In this document: piece by piece, positions 48,116 through 56,493 of the stretch | Layout of the letters: every line of letters begins with the position of its first letter | Numbering within the stretch: the first letter of the stretch is position 1 | Source of the DNA: Nocardioides zhouii | GTDB lineage: Bacteria; Actinomycetota; Actinomycetes; Propionibacteriales; Nocardioidaceae | Reading direction: 5' to 3' | Length of the DNA: 64,000 nucleotides | NCBI RefSeq assembly: GCF_004137345.1 | Contig: NZ_SDWV01000008.1 | Location: 1 to 64,000, forward strand | Notes under the pieces: model-generated | Database searches by the model: none | What the model was told of the DNA's origin: nothing | Seen by the model: only the letters and a program-made list of their open reading frames with translations | Translations under genes and position numbers: made by a program

Positions 48116-49240
48116 TCAGCCCAGGTAGGACGTGACCTCGATCGAGCCGTCGATGATGCCGGCCTTGACCTCGTCGAGCTTGGCCTGCAGCTCGGGGCTG
48201 ACCTTGCTCTCGAAGTTGTGGAACGGCGCGATGCCGACTCCGTCGTTCTCCAGCGTGCCGACGTACGGCGCGAAGTCGAACTCGTCGTTGCCCGCGGCCA
48301 GGACGGCCTCGTAGGTCGAGACCTTCATGCCCTTGAGGATCGAGGTCATGACGTAGTCCTGCGTGGCCGGGTCGGTCTCGTAGAGGTCGGCGTCGACGCC
48401 GAGCATCGCGATGTCCTTGCCCGAGTCCTCGATCGCGGTGATCGCGCCCTGGTAGATCGGGCCACCGACGGGGAGGATGACGTCGACGTCCTGGTCCAGG
48501 ATCTGCTTGGCGGTGCTGGTCGCGGCCTCGTTGGCCTCGAAGCCACCGGTGAAGGAACCGTTCTTGCCGTCCCAGCCGACGACCTCGACGTCCTTCTTGT
48601 TCTCCTTGGCGTAGTACTCCGCGCCCTGCTTGAAGCCGTCCATGAAGATCGTCACGGTCGGGAACGGCAGACCGCCGTAGGTGCCGACCTTGCCGGTCTT
48701 CGTGTAGTCGGCGGCGGCGTAGCCGGCGAGGAACGCGGCCTGGGCCGTGTTGTAGAGCAGCGGCTTGATGTTCTCGACGTCAGCCTTGCCGTCGAAGGTC
48801 GCACCGTCGTCGCCACCGTCAGCCGAGTCGTCGATGAGGACGTACTCGATGTCGGGGTTGGCGGCAGCCGACTCCTTGGTCGCCGAGGCGAGGGCGAAGC
48901 CGACGGTCACGATGACGTCGCAGCCCTCGCTGACCAGGCTCTCGATGTTGGGGGCGAACTCGTTCTCGCTGTTGGACTCGACGTCCTTGAGCTCCACGCC
49001 GAGCTCGTCGGCGGCCTGCTTGGCACCCTCGTAGCCGAGCTGGTTGAACGACTTGTCGTCGAACCCGCCCGCGTCGGAGACGATGCAGGGCAGGAAGTCC
49101 TCGACGGCCGGCTCGGCGGAGCTGCTGCTCTCGCCGCCAGTGGTCGTGTCCTCCTCGGGCGCGTCGCCACACGCAGCCAGGGTCGCGGCCGCCAGGAGCG
49201 CCACGAGGCCGCTCGTGACGACCTTCCTCGTCTTCAACAC
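48116..49240 (-). CDS. BMP-family nucleoside-binding lipoprotein (ABC transporter)
   Basis: A 374-aa lipoprotein, lipobox TLAACG, with the BMP (PnrA-like) periplasmic-binding fold: GGFDDKSFNQLGYEGAK, VTVGFALASATKESA, GGLPFPTVTIFMDGFKQGA and VILPVGGPIYQGA. It captures nucleosides for the permeases at 42631-45167. GTG 49240 is chosen because GGAGG lies five bases before it; an in-frame ATG at 49258 has none. The terminator after it would give more binding protein than permease. The intergenic 49241-49425 has an 11-bp palindrome TTTCGGCGAAA at 49371 but no clear promoter. Confidence 0.92.
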   Translation of the reverse strand: MLKTRKVVTSGLVALLAAATLAACGDAPEEDTTTGGESSSSAEPAVEDFLPCIVSDAGGFDDKSFNQLGYEGAKQAADELGVELKDVESNSENEFAPNIESLVSEGCDVIVTVGFALASATKESAAANPDIEYVLIDDSADGGDDGATFDGKADVENIKPLLYNTAQAAFLAGYAAADYTKTGKVGTYGGLPFPTVTIFMDGFKQGAEYYAKENKKDVEVVGWDGKNGSFTGGFEANEAATSTAKQILDQDVDVILPVGGPIYQGAITAIEDSGKDIAMLGVDADLYETDPATQDYVMTSILKGMKVSTYEAVLAAGNDEFDFAPYVGTLENDGVGIAPFHNFESKVSPELQAKLDEVKAGIIDGSIEVTSYLG

Positions 49241-49413
49241 AAATGCCTCCAAGTTCATGAACCCCGGGGTGGGGTCAGCGTTCGGGCGTCATGATGCCGT
49301 CCCCCGCGCCACGCGTCACGCGGATCGGGACTAACGAAATGCGTTTGAGACATAAAACCTGCCGGCGATCTTTCGGCGAAACCTGCCAAAGACCCCCGCT
49401 TCGCGGTATGCGC

Positions 49414-49419
49414 CATAGT
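49414..49419 (+). promoter_or_regulatory. Candidate -10 box (CATAGT) for leaderless cdd mRNA
   Basis: CATAGT, six bases, then GTG at 49426. Confidence 0.35.
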
Positions 49420-49425
49420 TGCCCG

Positions 49426-49845
49426 GTGGAACAGAGGGAGTGGGACCGGCTCAAGGAGCACGCCGTCGACGTGATGGGGGGGGCGTACGCGCCCTACTCG
49501 CACTATCCCGTCGGGGCGGCCGCGCTGACCGACGACGGGCGCACCGTCGTCGGCTGCAACGTCGAGAACGCGGCGTACGGCGTGGTGCTGTGCGCCGAGT
49601 GCGGAGTGGTCTCCCAGCTGCACGCCACCGGGGGAGGCCGGCTGACGCACTTCGTGTGCGTGAACGGCGACGGCGACGTGATCATGCCCTGCGGCCGGTG
49701 CCGCCAGCTGCTCTTCGAGCACGGCGGGCGCGACCTCGAGCTGTGGACCGTCTCCGGCATCAAGACGATGGCCGAGGTGCTCCCCGACGCCTTCGGCCCC
49801 GACGACCTGGCCCTCGTGGCCACAGAACAGAATGGAACCCGCTGA
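49426..49845 (+). CDS. cdd: Cytidine deaminase
   Basis: Converts (deoxy)cytidine to (deoxy)uridine. The 139-aa tetrameric-type enzyme shows NVENAAYG, the catalytic CAECG (Zn-binding Cys and the proton-transferring Glu) and PCGRCRQLL with the other two zinc cysteines. GTG 49426 follows CATAGT by six bases; the in-frame extension to 49291 has no similarity to the family. deoA follows with a TGATG overlap. Confidence 0.95.
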   Translation: MEQREWDRLKEHAVDVMGGAYAPYSHYPVGAAALTDDGRTVVGCNVENAAYGVVLCAECGVVSQLHATGGGRLTHFVCVNGDGDVIMPCGRCRQLLFEHGGRDLELWTVSGIKTMAEVLPDAFGPDDLALVATEQNGTR

Positions 49846-51128
49846 TGCCCGCACACGACGCCGTCGAGGTGATTCTCGCCAAGCGTGACAAGCACGAGCT
49901 CAGCGACAGCCAGATCGACTGGGTGATCGACGCCTACACCCGCGGCGAGGTCGCCGACGAGCAGATGTCGGCCCTCGCGATGGCGATCCTGCTCAATGGG
50001 ATGAACCGCTCCGAGATCGCCCGCTGGACCGGTGCCATGATCGCCTCCGGCGAGCGGATGGACTTCTCCACGCTTTCGCGCCCCACCGCCGACAAGCACT
50101 CGACCGGCGGCGTCGGAGACAAGATCACCCTCCCGCTGGCCCCGCTCGTCGCGGCCTGCGGCGTGGCCGTGCCCCAGTTGTCGGGCCGCGGCCTCGGCCA
50201 CACGGGCGGCACGCTCGACAAGCTCGAGTCCATCCCGGGCTGGCGCGCGGCGCTCAGCAACGAGGAGATGTTCGCGATCCTCGAGGACGTCGGCGCGGTC
50301 ATCTGCGCGGCCGGCGACGGCCTCGCCCCGGCCGACAAGAAGCTCTACGCGCTGCGCGACGTCACCGGCACGGTCGAGGCGATCCCGCTCATCGCGAGCT
50401 CGATCATGAGCAAGAAGATCGCCGAGGGCACCGGCGCGCTCGTGCTCGACGTGAAGGTCGGCAGCGGCGCCTTCATGAAGGACCTGACCACGGCCCGCGA
50501 GCTCGCCGAGACGATGGTCGCGCTCGGCACCGACGCGGGCGTGCACACGGTCGCGCTCCTCACCGACATGGCCACGCCGCTCGGCCTCACCGCCGGCAAC
50601 GCGATCGAGGTCGCCGAGTCCGTCGAGGTTCTCGCCGGTGGGGGCCCGGCCGACGTGGTCGAGCTGACCCTGGCCCTGGCCCGCGAGATGCTCGCCGGCG
50701 CCGGGGTCACCGACATCGACCCGGCCGACAAGCTCGCCGACGGCTCGGCCATGGACGCCTGGAAGGCGATGATCCGCGCCCAGGGCGGCGACCCCGACGC
50801 GGCGATGCCCGAGGCGAAGGAGTCGCACGTCGTCGCGGCGCCAGCCACGGGCACGCTCACCCGCCTCGACGCGATGGCCGTCGGGCTCGCAGCATGGCGC
50901 CTCGGTGCCGGTCGCGCCCGCAAGGAGGACCCCGTGCAGGCGGGAGCCGGAGTGGTCTGGCACGCCCGCCCGGGCGACGAGGTCACCGAGGGCGAGCCGC
51001 TCTTCACCCTGCTCACCGACGAGCCGGAGCGCTTCGACCGGGCTCTCGCCTCGCTCGAGGGCGGCTACGACATCGGCGACGGGTCGGCGTACACGCCCGG
51101 GGAGATCGTGCTCGACCGGATCGGCTGA
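49845..51128 (+). CDS. deoA: Thymidine/pyrimidine-nucleoside phosphorylase
   Basis: Cleaves thymidine, deoxyuridine and probably uridine with phosphate to base and (deoxy)ribose-1-phosphate. The 427-aa protein carries the family signature around SGRGLGHTGGTLDKLESIPGW, the KHSTGGVGDK phosphate loop and the MSKKIAEGTGALVLDVKVGSGAFMK region. It directly follows cdd and uses its product. The stop abuts the stop of the convergent MaoC gene. Confidence 0.95.
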   Translation: MPAHDAVEVILAKRDKHELSDSQIDWVIDAYTRGEVADEQMSALAMAILLNGMNRSEIARWTGAMIASGERMDFSTLSRPTADKHSTGGVGDKITLPLAPLVAACGVAVPQLSGRGLGHTGGTLDKLESIPGWRAALSNEEMFAILEDVGAVICAAGDGLAPADKKLYALRDVTGTVEAIPLIASSIMSKKIAEGTGALVLDVKVGSGAFMKDLTTARELAETMVALGTDAGVHTVALLTDMATPLGLTAGNAIEVAESVEVLAGGGPADVVELTLALAREMLAGAGVTDIDPADKLADGSAMDAWKAMIRAQGGDPDAAMPEAKESHVVAAPATGTLTRLDAMAVGLAAWRLGAGRARKEDPVQAGAGVVWHARPGDEVTEGEPLFTLLTDEPERFDRALASLEGGYDIGDGSAYTPGEIVLDRIG

Positions 51129-51581
51129 TCAGGCAAGCAGCAGGACGACGTGCTGGGCCACGCAGGCCGGCTTTTCCTGACCCTCGATCTCGACCGTGTG
51201 CTCGACGATCAGCTGCTTGCCCGCGGGCAGGTCGCGGACCTCGCCGAAGCGCACGTGCGATCGCAGCCGGCTGCCGACGGGCACCGGGTGGGGGAAGCGG
51301 ACCTTCTCCAGGCCGTAGTTGAGCCGGGCTCCGGGAGTCTCGAGCGCGAAGACCTGCGAGGCGAACCGGGGGAGCAGGCTGAGGGTCAGGAAGCCGTGCG
51401 CGATCGTCGTGCCGAACGGCCCCGCTGCCGCCGCCTCGACGTCGACGTGGATCCACTGGTGGTCCAGGGTGGCGTCCGCGAAGGCATCGATGCGGGCCTG
51501 GTCGATCTTGAGCCACTCGCTCGTGCCGATCTCCTGACCGGCTGCGGCGGCGACGTCCTCGAGCGTGGTGAAGGTGCGCAT
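51129..51581 (-). CDS. MaoC-family (R)-specific enoyl-CoA hydratase
   Basis: A 150-aa single hot-dog domain protein. The catalytic Asp/His motif is in [14 protein letters not shown], followed by [15 protein letters not shown], typical of (R)-hydratases acting on 2-enoyl-CoA. ATG 51581 is preferred because TAGGGT lies eight bases before it and the extension upstream is not conserved. It is unrelated to the nucleoside genes around it and is divergent from add. Confidence 0.88.
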   Translation of the reverse strand: MRTFTTLEDVAAAAGQEIGTSEWLKIDQARIDAFADATLDHQWIHVDVEAAAAGPFGTTIAHGFLTLSLLPRFASQVFALETPGARLNYGLEKVRFPHPVPVGSRLRSHVRFGEVRDLPAGKQLIVEHTVEIEGQEKPACVAQHVVLLLA

Positions 51582-51615
51582 GGGACCCCACCCTAGGGAC
51601 TGGTTGGATGGGTCC

Positions 51616-52695
51616 GTGACCACTCCCTCCCGCTACCAGGTGCACCGCGCGCCCAAGGTGCTGCTGCACGACCACCTCGACGGAGGACTGCGGCCGCAGA
51701 CGATCGTGGAGCTCGCCGCGGAGATCGGCCACGAGCTCCCGGCCGCCGATGCCGAGTCGCTCGGACGGTGGTTCCGCGAGTCGGCCGACTCGGGCTCGCT
51801 GGTCCGCTACCTCGAGACCTTCGACCACACCGTCGCGGTCATGCAGAACGGCCCCGCGATCACGCGGATCGCGCGGGAGTGCGTGGAGGACCTGGCCGCC
51901 GACGGGGTCGTGTACGCCGAGGTGCGCTACGCCCCCGAGCAGCACGTCACCAACGGCCTGACCCTCGACGAGGTCGTCGGGGCGGTGCAGGAGGGCTTCG
52001 ACGCCGGCGTGGCCGCGAGCGGCGGCAGGATCGTCGTACGCCAGCTGCTGACCGCGATGCGGCACCAGGCCCGGTCGATGGAGATCGCCGAGCTCGCGAT
52101 CGCCTGGCGCGACCGCGGGGTCGCCGGCTTCGACATCGCAGGCGCCGAGGCGGGCTTCCCGCCCACCCGGCACCTCGACGCGTTCGAGTACCTCCAGCGC
52201 GAGAACTCGCACTTCACCATCCACGCCGGCGAGGCCTTCGGGCTGCCGTCGATCTGGGAGGCGATCCAGTGGTGCGGCGCCGACCGGCTCGGCCACGGCG
52301 TCCGGATCATCGACGACGTCACGGTCCACGAGGACGGGTCGGTGGAGCTCGGTCGGCTCGCCGCGTACGTCCGTGACATGCGGATCCCGCTCGAGATGTG
52401 CCCGAGCTCCAACATCCAGACCGGTGCGGCGGAGTCCTTCGCCGAGCACCCGATCGGGCTGCTGACCAAGCTGCGTTTCCGGGTCACGGTCAACACCGAC
52501 AACCGGCTGATGAGCGGGACCTCGATGACCCGGGAGATGTTCGGGCTGGTTGAGGCCTTCGACTACACGCTGGCCGACCTGCGTTGGTTCACGATCAACG
52601 CGATGAAGTCGGCGTTCCTGCCCTTCGACGAGCGGCTCGCGATCATCGACGAGGTCGTGAAGCCCGGCTACGCCAGGCTCATCGACGAGGGCTGA
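51616..52695 (+). CDS. add: Adenosine deaminase
   Basis: Converts adenosine or deoxyadenosine to (deoxy)inosine. The 359-aa TIM-barrel enzyme has the zinc pair in [12 protein letters not shown] with catalytic Glu, GHGVRI, and [12 protein letters not shown] with the metal-binding Asp. GTG 51616 lies six bases after TTGGAT, consistent with a leaderless start; an ATG just upstream runs into a stop. Part of the nucleoside breakdown set with cdd, deoA and deoC. Confidence 0.95.
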   Translation: MTTPSRYQVHRAPKVLLHDHLDGGLRPQTIVELAAEIGHELPAADAESLGRWFRESADSGSLVRYLETFDHTVAVMQNGPAITRIARECVEDLAADGVVYAEVRYAPEQHVTNGLTLDEVVGAVQEGFDAGVAASGGRIVVRQLLTAMRHQARSMEIAELAIAWRDRGVAGFDIAGAEAGFPPTRHLDAFEYLQRENSHFTIHAGEAFGLPSIWEAIQWCGADRLGHGVRIIDDVTVHEDGSVELGRLAAYVRDMRIPLEMCPSSNIQTGAAESFAEHPIGLLTKLRFRVTVNTDNRLMSGTSMTREMFGLVEAFDYTLADLRWFTINAMKSAFLPFDERLAIIDEVVKPGYARLIDEG

Positions 52696-53197
52696 CCACC
52701 AGCCACGGGCGGTCCCAGCCGGCCAGCCGGAGGTCGCCGCCCTCCCAGCGCTCGCGCGCCACCCGGAGGTCCAGCCCCGACGCAGGCTCGTACGTCCGGG
52801 CGTGCTCGTGCTCGACGTCGGTCACGAGCACGACGTGGCGCGGCAGGAGGCGGTCGCCGACGAAGACGGCCGCAGGTCGCGCGGGCGCCACGTGCTCGAG
52901 GGACGACCAGGCCCGGCGGCGCCACCGCACCACGCGGACGGCGTACGGCACGCCGGTGAGCAGCCGCAGCTCGCGTGCCACTGCCCAGGGCGGGGTGCCG
53001 AGGGCGCGCGTCCAGGGCACCTGCCAGCCGCCGGCGGTGTCGGCGAGCGAGGTCAGCCGGCGGTGGAGGGTCGCTGCCTCGTGCGCGAAGGTGTCCTGGT
53101 CGCGCACCAGCCCGGCGTAGTGCGGGCGCGCCAGCCGTCGCGCCATCACCAGCGAGGCCGCACCGCACGAGCGGCGGTCGGGCTGTCGCAACCTCAC
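52679..53197 (-). CDS. Unknown protein with a papain/C39-like cysteine peptidase pattern
   Basis: A 172-aa protein with no certain family. It begins [16 protein letters not shown], with Q5 and C11 in the Q-x5-C spacing of papain-like and C39 peptidases; H121 in [11 protein letters not shown] and E137 in YEPASG could complete the active site. There is no signal peptide or membrane helix, so it is cytosolic or secreted by another route. It is coupled to the kinase gene upstream by a GTGA overlap, and its end overlaps the convergent end of add by 17 bp. Activity is inference; the order of residues is what is seen. Confidence 0.6.
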   Translation of the reverse strand: MRLRQPDRRSCGAASLVMARRLARPHYAGLVRDQDTFAHEAATLHRRLTSLADTAGGWQVPWTRALGTPPWAVARELRLLTGVPYAVRVVRWRRRAWSSLEHVAPARPAAVFVGDRLLPRHVVLVTDVEHEHARTYEPASGLDLRVARERWEGGDLRLAGWDRPWLVVSPRR

Positions 53198-53790
53198 GGC
53201 GACGCCGTCAGCTCGGCGTACGCCTGGTCGCCCGTGGCGCGGCGACAGCCCTGGCGCAGTGCGTGGGCGACGACTCGCTGCTGGTCGCGCATGAGTGCGG
53301 CGCCGCGCCGCAGCAGCACCAGCGGCGGCTTGCGGCGCTCGCGCAGGTCCCGGGTGAGCCGTCGCCAGAACGTGACGGCCGGGTGCTGCGTGATGCAGTA
53401 GGCCGCGGCGAGCAGACCCTCCTCGCGGCAGGCGGCGACGACCTCCGGGGCGAAGATCCCTTCGGCCACGAATCGCGTGCTGCCACCGAGGTCGACGACC
53501 CTCGAGCCGGACCGGCCGTTCTGGGCGATCTCGTAGACCGGCACCTCGGAGCGACCCGTGAGGCAGAGCTCACGGAGCGCGACGAGGGCGTCCTGCTGGT
53601 GCCAGGAGGCCGGGTCGTCCCAGTCCACCAGACCTGCGTTGGCGCCGTGGGTGATGCGGGGGAGCGACGGGTCGTCGCCGTCCTTGTAGAAGTCGTCGAG
53701 CCGGAGGATCGGGAGCCCGAGCCGCTCCGCGAGACGGGACTTCCCCGCACCGCTGGGACCAGCCAGGACCACCACCTGGGCACTCTGCAT
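53194..53790 (-). CDS. P-loop kinase related to uridine kinase
   Basis: A 198-aa ATP-binding protein with Walker A GPSGAGKSR near residue 11, LRLDDFYKDGDDPSLP (the uridine kinase-like substrate loop) and a long C-terminal helical part with RRLTRDLRERRKPP. It resembles the uridine kinase/phosphoribulokinase group; the real substrate is uncertain. It would fit pyrimidine salvage next to cdd and deoA. It is coupled to the C39-like gene and divergent from the VWA gene, with a 21-bp palindrome between them. Confidence 0.75.
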   Translation of the reverse strand: MQSAQVVVLAGPSGAGKSRLAERLGLPILRLDDFYKDGDDPSLPRITHGANAGLVDWDDPASWHQQDALVALRELCLTGRSEVPVYEIAQNGRSGSRVVDLGGSTRFVAEGIFAPEVVAACREEGLLAAAYCITQHPAVTFWRRLTRDLRERRKPPLVLLRRGAALMRDQQRVVAHALRQGCRRATGDQAYAELTASP

Positions 53791-53829
53791 TGTTGCGGAC
53801 TCATTTCGACGTTCGGCGACGGACGCTCA

Positions 53830-53850
53830 GGGCGGAGACTAGTCTCGCCC
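53830..53850. promoter_or_regulatory. Imperfect palindrome between the kinase and VWA genes (operator candidate)
   Basis: GGGCGGAGACT (53830-53840) pairs with AGTCTCGCCC (53841-53850) with one bulged base. It lies 40 bp from the kinase start and 37 bp from the VWA start, so it could serve both promoters. Confidence 0.4.
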
Positions 53851-53886
53851 AGACCCCCGATTGAACGTTCCTTGTGGGAGGACTTC

Positions 53887-55563
53887 ATGAGTCTGGACGA
53901 CTCCAACGCGCCCGAAACTGGGCAATCCGCGCCGGCCTCTGGCCGCCGATCCGGCCCCTTCGGCAACGTTCCGCTGCTGGTCGGCCTGGTGCTCGTCATC
54001 GTCGGAGGCCTGGCCGCGATCTTCACGCTCGGCGGCGGCGACGACGGCCCCACGAGCTCGGACTGCGTGTCCGACAAGGTGACCCTGACCACCGCTCCCG
54101 TGATGGAGGACCTGGTCAAGCAGGCCGTCAAGGACGTGAACGCCGACGAGCCGTGCATCGACATCCAGGTCACCGCCGGCACGGTCAAGGACGTCGTCGC
54201 CCTGCTGGCCGACCCCAACGCCAAGATGCCCGAGATCTGGATCCCGGACAGCCCGACGTGGAAGGGCCAGCTGACCGCGGCCGGCTGGACCGGCACCGCG
54301 ATCTCCGAGGTCCTCGCGCAGACGCCCGTCGGCCTCGTGGGCGGCCCCGCGTCGAAGGCGCCCGCGTCGTGGGCGTCCGCCCTGGACGGCGGCACCCTCG
54401 CCATGGCCGACCCGAGCGCTGAAGGCGCCTCCGCGCTGGCCCTGCTGGCGCCGTACGCCGAGATGAAGCAGACCGGCGAGTCGGCCCAGAGCATCGAGCA
54501 GAAGACCGTCCCGGTCGCCCAGACGTACGGTGAGCGTGCCGTGGCGGGCAGCAGCAACGAGACCGACCTGACGACGATCACCGCGTCGAGCACCCAGCTG
54601 GTGCCCTCGACCGAGAAGGCCTACCTCACCGCCCGACGCAGCAACGACCAGCTCAGCCTCGTGGCGCCGAAGACCGGCGTGCCGATGCTGCAGTACCCGC
54701 TCATCGACGTGAACCGGGGCAGCGGCGACATCCTCGCCACCGGCGGCGACCTCTCCGCCCGTGTGGGCCGGGCGCTCACCCGCTGGTTCACCTCCAGCGC
54801 CGGCGTCGCGGCGATCGCGGCCGCCGAGCTGCGCGGCCCCGACGGTGCGCCGTTGCCCAGCGAGATCGGCCTCGGCGACGCCAAGGTGCTCGCCACGGTC
54901 GCCCAGGAGACCACCGACAGCACCCTGCGCCAGTGGCGCGTCCTGTCGGTGCCGTCCAGCATCCTCGCGGTCGTCGACCTGTCCGGCTCGATGAAGACGG
55001 CCATCGGCGACACGACGCGCATCCAGATCGCCGTCAACGCCTCCCAGCTCGCGCTCGACGCGTTCCCGGCGCAGGCCCGCATCGGCATCTGGGGCTTCTC
55101 CAAGAACCGTGGGGAGGGCGGTGTCTCCTGGGAGGAGTACGCCACCCTCGACCGGCTCGACGCGCCCACCGGCGACGGCGGCACGCACGGCGACGTGGTG
55201 CGCAGCGAGGCCACCAAGCTGGTCGGGCGGGTCCGCGGTGGCACCGGCGTCATGGACACGACGCTGGCGGCCTACAAGTACGCCCAGGAGAAGTGGGACC
55301 CCGCGTGGTTCAACTCCGTGGTGATCTTCACCGACGGTGCGTCCGACGACACCAGCTCGCTGTCGCTGGACTCGCTGGTCAACCAGCTCAAGGCGCTGCG
55401 CGATCCGGCCAAGCCGGTCAAGGTGATCGTCATCGGCCTCTCGCAGGAGTCCGACACCGGTGAGCTCGACGAGATCGCCGAGGCCACCGGCGGCCAGAAG
55501 TACGTCGTCAACGACCCCAACGAGATCCTCGGGGTGCTGGCGCAGGCGCTGCTCAACCGCTGA
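53887..55563 (+). CDS. Membrane-anchored solute-binding-like protein with a C-terminal VWA domain
   Basis: A 558-aa protein with a single membrane helix near residues 28-50 and the rest outside. Residues ~60-340 have the type 2 periplasmic solute-binding look (VSDKVTLTTAPVMEDLVKQ, MPEIWIPDSPTWKGQL). Residues ~355-555 form a von Willebrand factor A domain with an intact metal site: D364-x-S366-x-S368, RGGTGVMDTT and IFTDGASDD. Such fusions occur in actinobacteria, with function unproven. A GGGAGG-type ribosome binding site lies nine bases before ATG 53887. A very strong terminator follows. Confidence 0.82.
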   Translation: MSLDDSNAPETGQSAPASGRRSGPFGNVPLLVGLVLVIVGGLAAIFTLGGGDDGPTSSDCVSDKVTLTTAPVMEDLVKQAVKDVNADEPCIDIQVTAGTVKDVVALLADPNAKMPEIWIPDSPTWKGQLTAAGWTGTAISEVLAQTPVGLVGGPASKAPASWASALDGGTLAMADPSAEGASALALLAPYAEMKQTGESAQSIEQKTVPVAQTYGERAVAGSSNETDLTTITASSTQLVPSTEKAYLTARRSNDQLSLVAPKTGVPMLQYPLIDVNRGSGDILATGGDLSARVGRALTRWFTSSAGVAAIAAAELRGPDGAPLPSEIGLGDAKVLATVAQETTDSTLRQWRVLSVPSSILAVVDLSGSMKTAIGDTTRIQIAVNASQLALDAFPAQARIGIWGFSKNRGEGGVSWEEYATLDRLDAPTGDGGTHGDVVRSEATKLVGRVRGGTGVMDTTLAAYKYAQEKWDPAWFNSVVIFTDGASDDTSSLSLDSLVNQLKALRDPAKPVKVIVIGLSQESDTGELDEIAEATGGQKYVVNDPNEILGVLAQALLNR

Positions 55564-55571
55564 CAGACCGC

Positions 55572-55612
55572 ACGACGAAGGCCCCCGGAGCATCTCCGGG
55601 GGCCTTCGTCGT
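55572..55612. terminator. Long perfect hairpin terminator between convergent genes
   Basis: ACGACGAAGGCCCCCGGAG-type arms of 19 bp (55572-55590 and 55594-55612) pair perfectly around a CAT loop. It follows the VWA gene by nine bases and faces the end of the short aldehyde dehydrogenase gene, so it may serve both. Confidence 0.85.
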
Positions 55613-55632
55613 CGTTGTGCTGGTGGTGTCGC

Positions 55633-56493
55633 TCAGACGCCGATCGGGTGCCAGACCGTCTTGGTCTCGAGGAACCGGGTCATCCGGTCGAGCGCGGGCT
55701 CGACGAGCCAGTCGGTGTCGGGGGCCGGACGGCGTACGCGCTTCAGGTTGTCGGCGCCGGCCACCTCGAGCTCGGTGGCCAGGGCCGCGTCCTCGACGCC
55801 GGTCAGGTCGATGCCGTTGACGTCCATGTGCGAGGCCAGCCACGGGGCGATCTCGGCCACCGAGCCGGTGAGCACGTTGACCACGCCGCCGGGCAGGTCG
55901 CTGGTCGCCATGACCTCGCCGAGGGTGATCGCGGTGAGCGGGTTCTCCTCGCTCGCGATGACCACCACCGTGTTGCCGGTGATGATCAGCGGCGCGACGA
56001 CGCTGACCAAGCCCAGGAGGGCGCCGCGGGGGGCGACCACGGCGATGACGCCGCTGGGCTCGGGGGTGGAGAGGTTGAAGTAGGGGCCGGCGACCGGGTT
56101 GGCGTTGCCGACGACCTGGGTGATCTTGTCGGCCCAGCCGGCGTACCAGACCAGGCGGTCGATCGCGGCGTCGACGTAGGAGCGCGCCTTGGCCTGCGAG
56201 ATGCCCTCGGCAGCCTTGAGCTCGGCCTCGAACTGCTCGCGGCGGCCCTCGAGGACCTCGGCGATCCGGTAGACGATCTGGGCACGGTTGTACGCCGTCT
56301 TCGTCGACCAGCCACCGAAGGCGGAGCGGGCGGCGACGACCGCGTCACGGGCGTCCTTGCGGGACGCCTGCGCAGCGTTGGCGAGGAGGCGGCCCTTGGC
56401 GTCGTTGACGACGTAGGAGCGCCCGGACTCCGAGCGGGGGAACTGCCCGCCGATGTAGAGCTTGTAGGTCTTGCGCACGTCGATGCGGGACAT
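55633..56493 (-). CDS. Short aldehyde dehydrogenase-family protein lacking the catalytic half
   Basis: A 286-aa protein with the N-terminal NAD-binding half of the aldehyde dehydrogenase fold (KLYIGGQFPRSESGRSY, RSYVDAAIDRLVWYAGWADK, GVIAVVAPRGALLGL). The chain ends soon after the NAD domain; the catalytic Cys region is absent, and it closes with RFLETKTVWHPIGV. It starts at ATG 56493, overlapping the stop of the full-length enzyme by one base. Such short partners next to deoC are seen in other actinobacteria, so it is probably not a broken gene but a subunit or regulator. Confidence 0.85.
   Translation of the reverse strand: MSRIDVRKTYKLYIGGQFPRSESGRSYVVNDAKGRLLANAAQASRKDARDAVVAARSAFGGWSTKTAYNRAQIVYRIAEVLEGRREQFEAELKAAEGISQAKARSYVDAAIDRLVWYAGWADKITQVVGNANPVAGPYFNLSTPEPSGVIAVVAPRGALLGLVSVVAPLIITGNTVVVIASEENPLTAITLGEVMATSDLPGGVVNVLTGSVAEIAPWLASHMDVNGIDLTGVEDAALATELEVAGADNLKRVRRPAPDTDWLVEPALDRMTRFLETKTVWHPIGV

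Noticed and set aside
49371..49381. TTTCGGCGAAA palindrome as operator of bmp or cdd
   Set aside because: Only 11 bp, and its position relative to either promoter is unclear; kept as a note in the bmp entry rather than a feature.
53863..53870. GAACGTTC as a LexA (SOS) box
   Set aside because: Actinobacterial SOS boxes have a four-base gap between GAAC and GTTC, which is missing here.
55633..56493. Short aldehyde dehydrogenase as a frameshifted pseudogene
   Set aside because: The frame is clean, coupled to the upstream gene and ends in an ordered C-terminus, and no remnant of the catalytic half follows within the 72 bp before the VWA terminator region.
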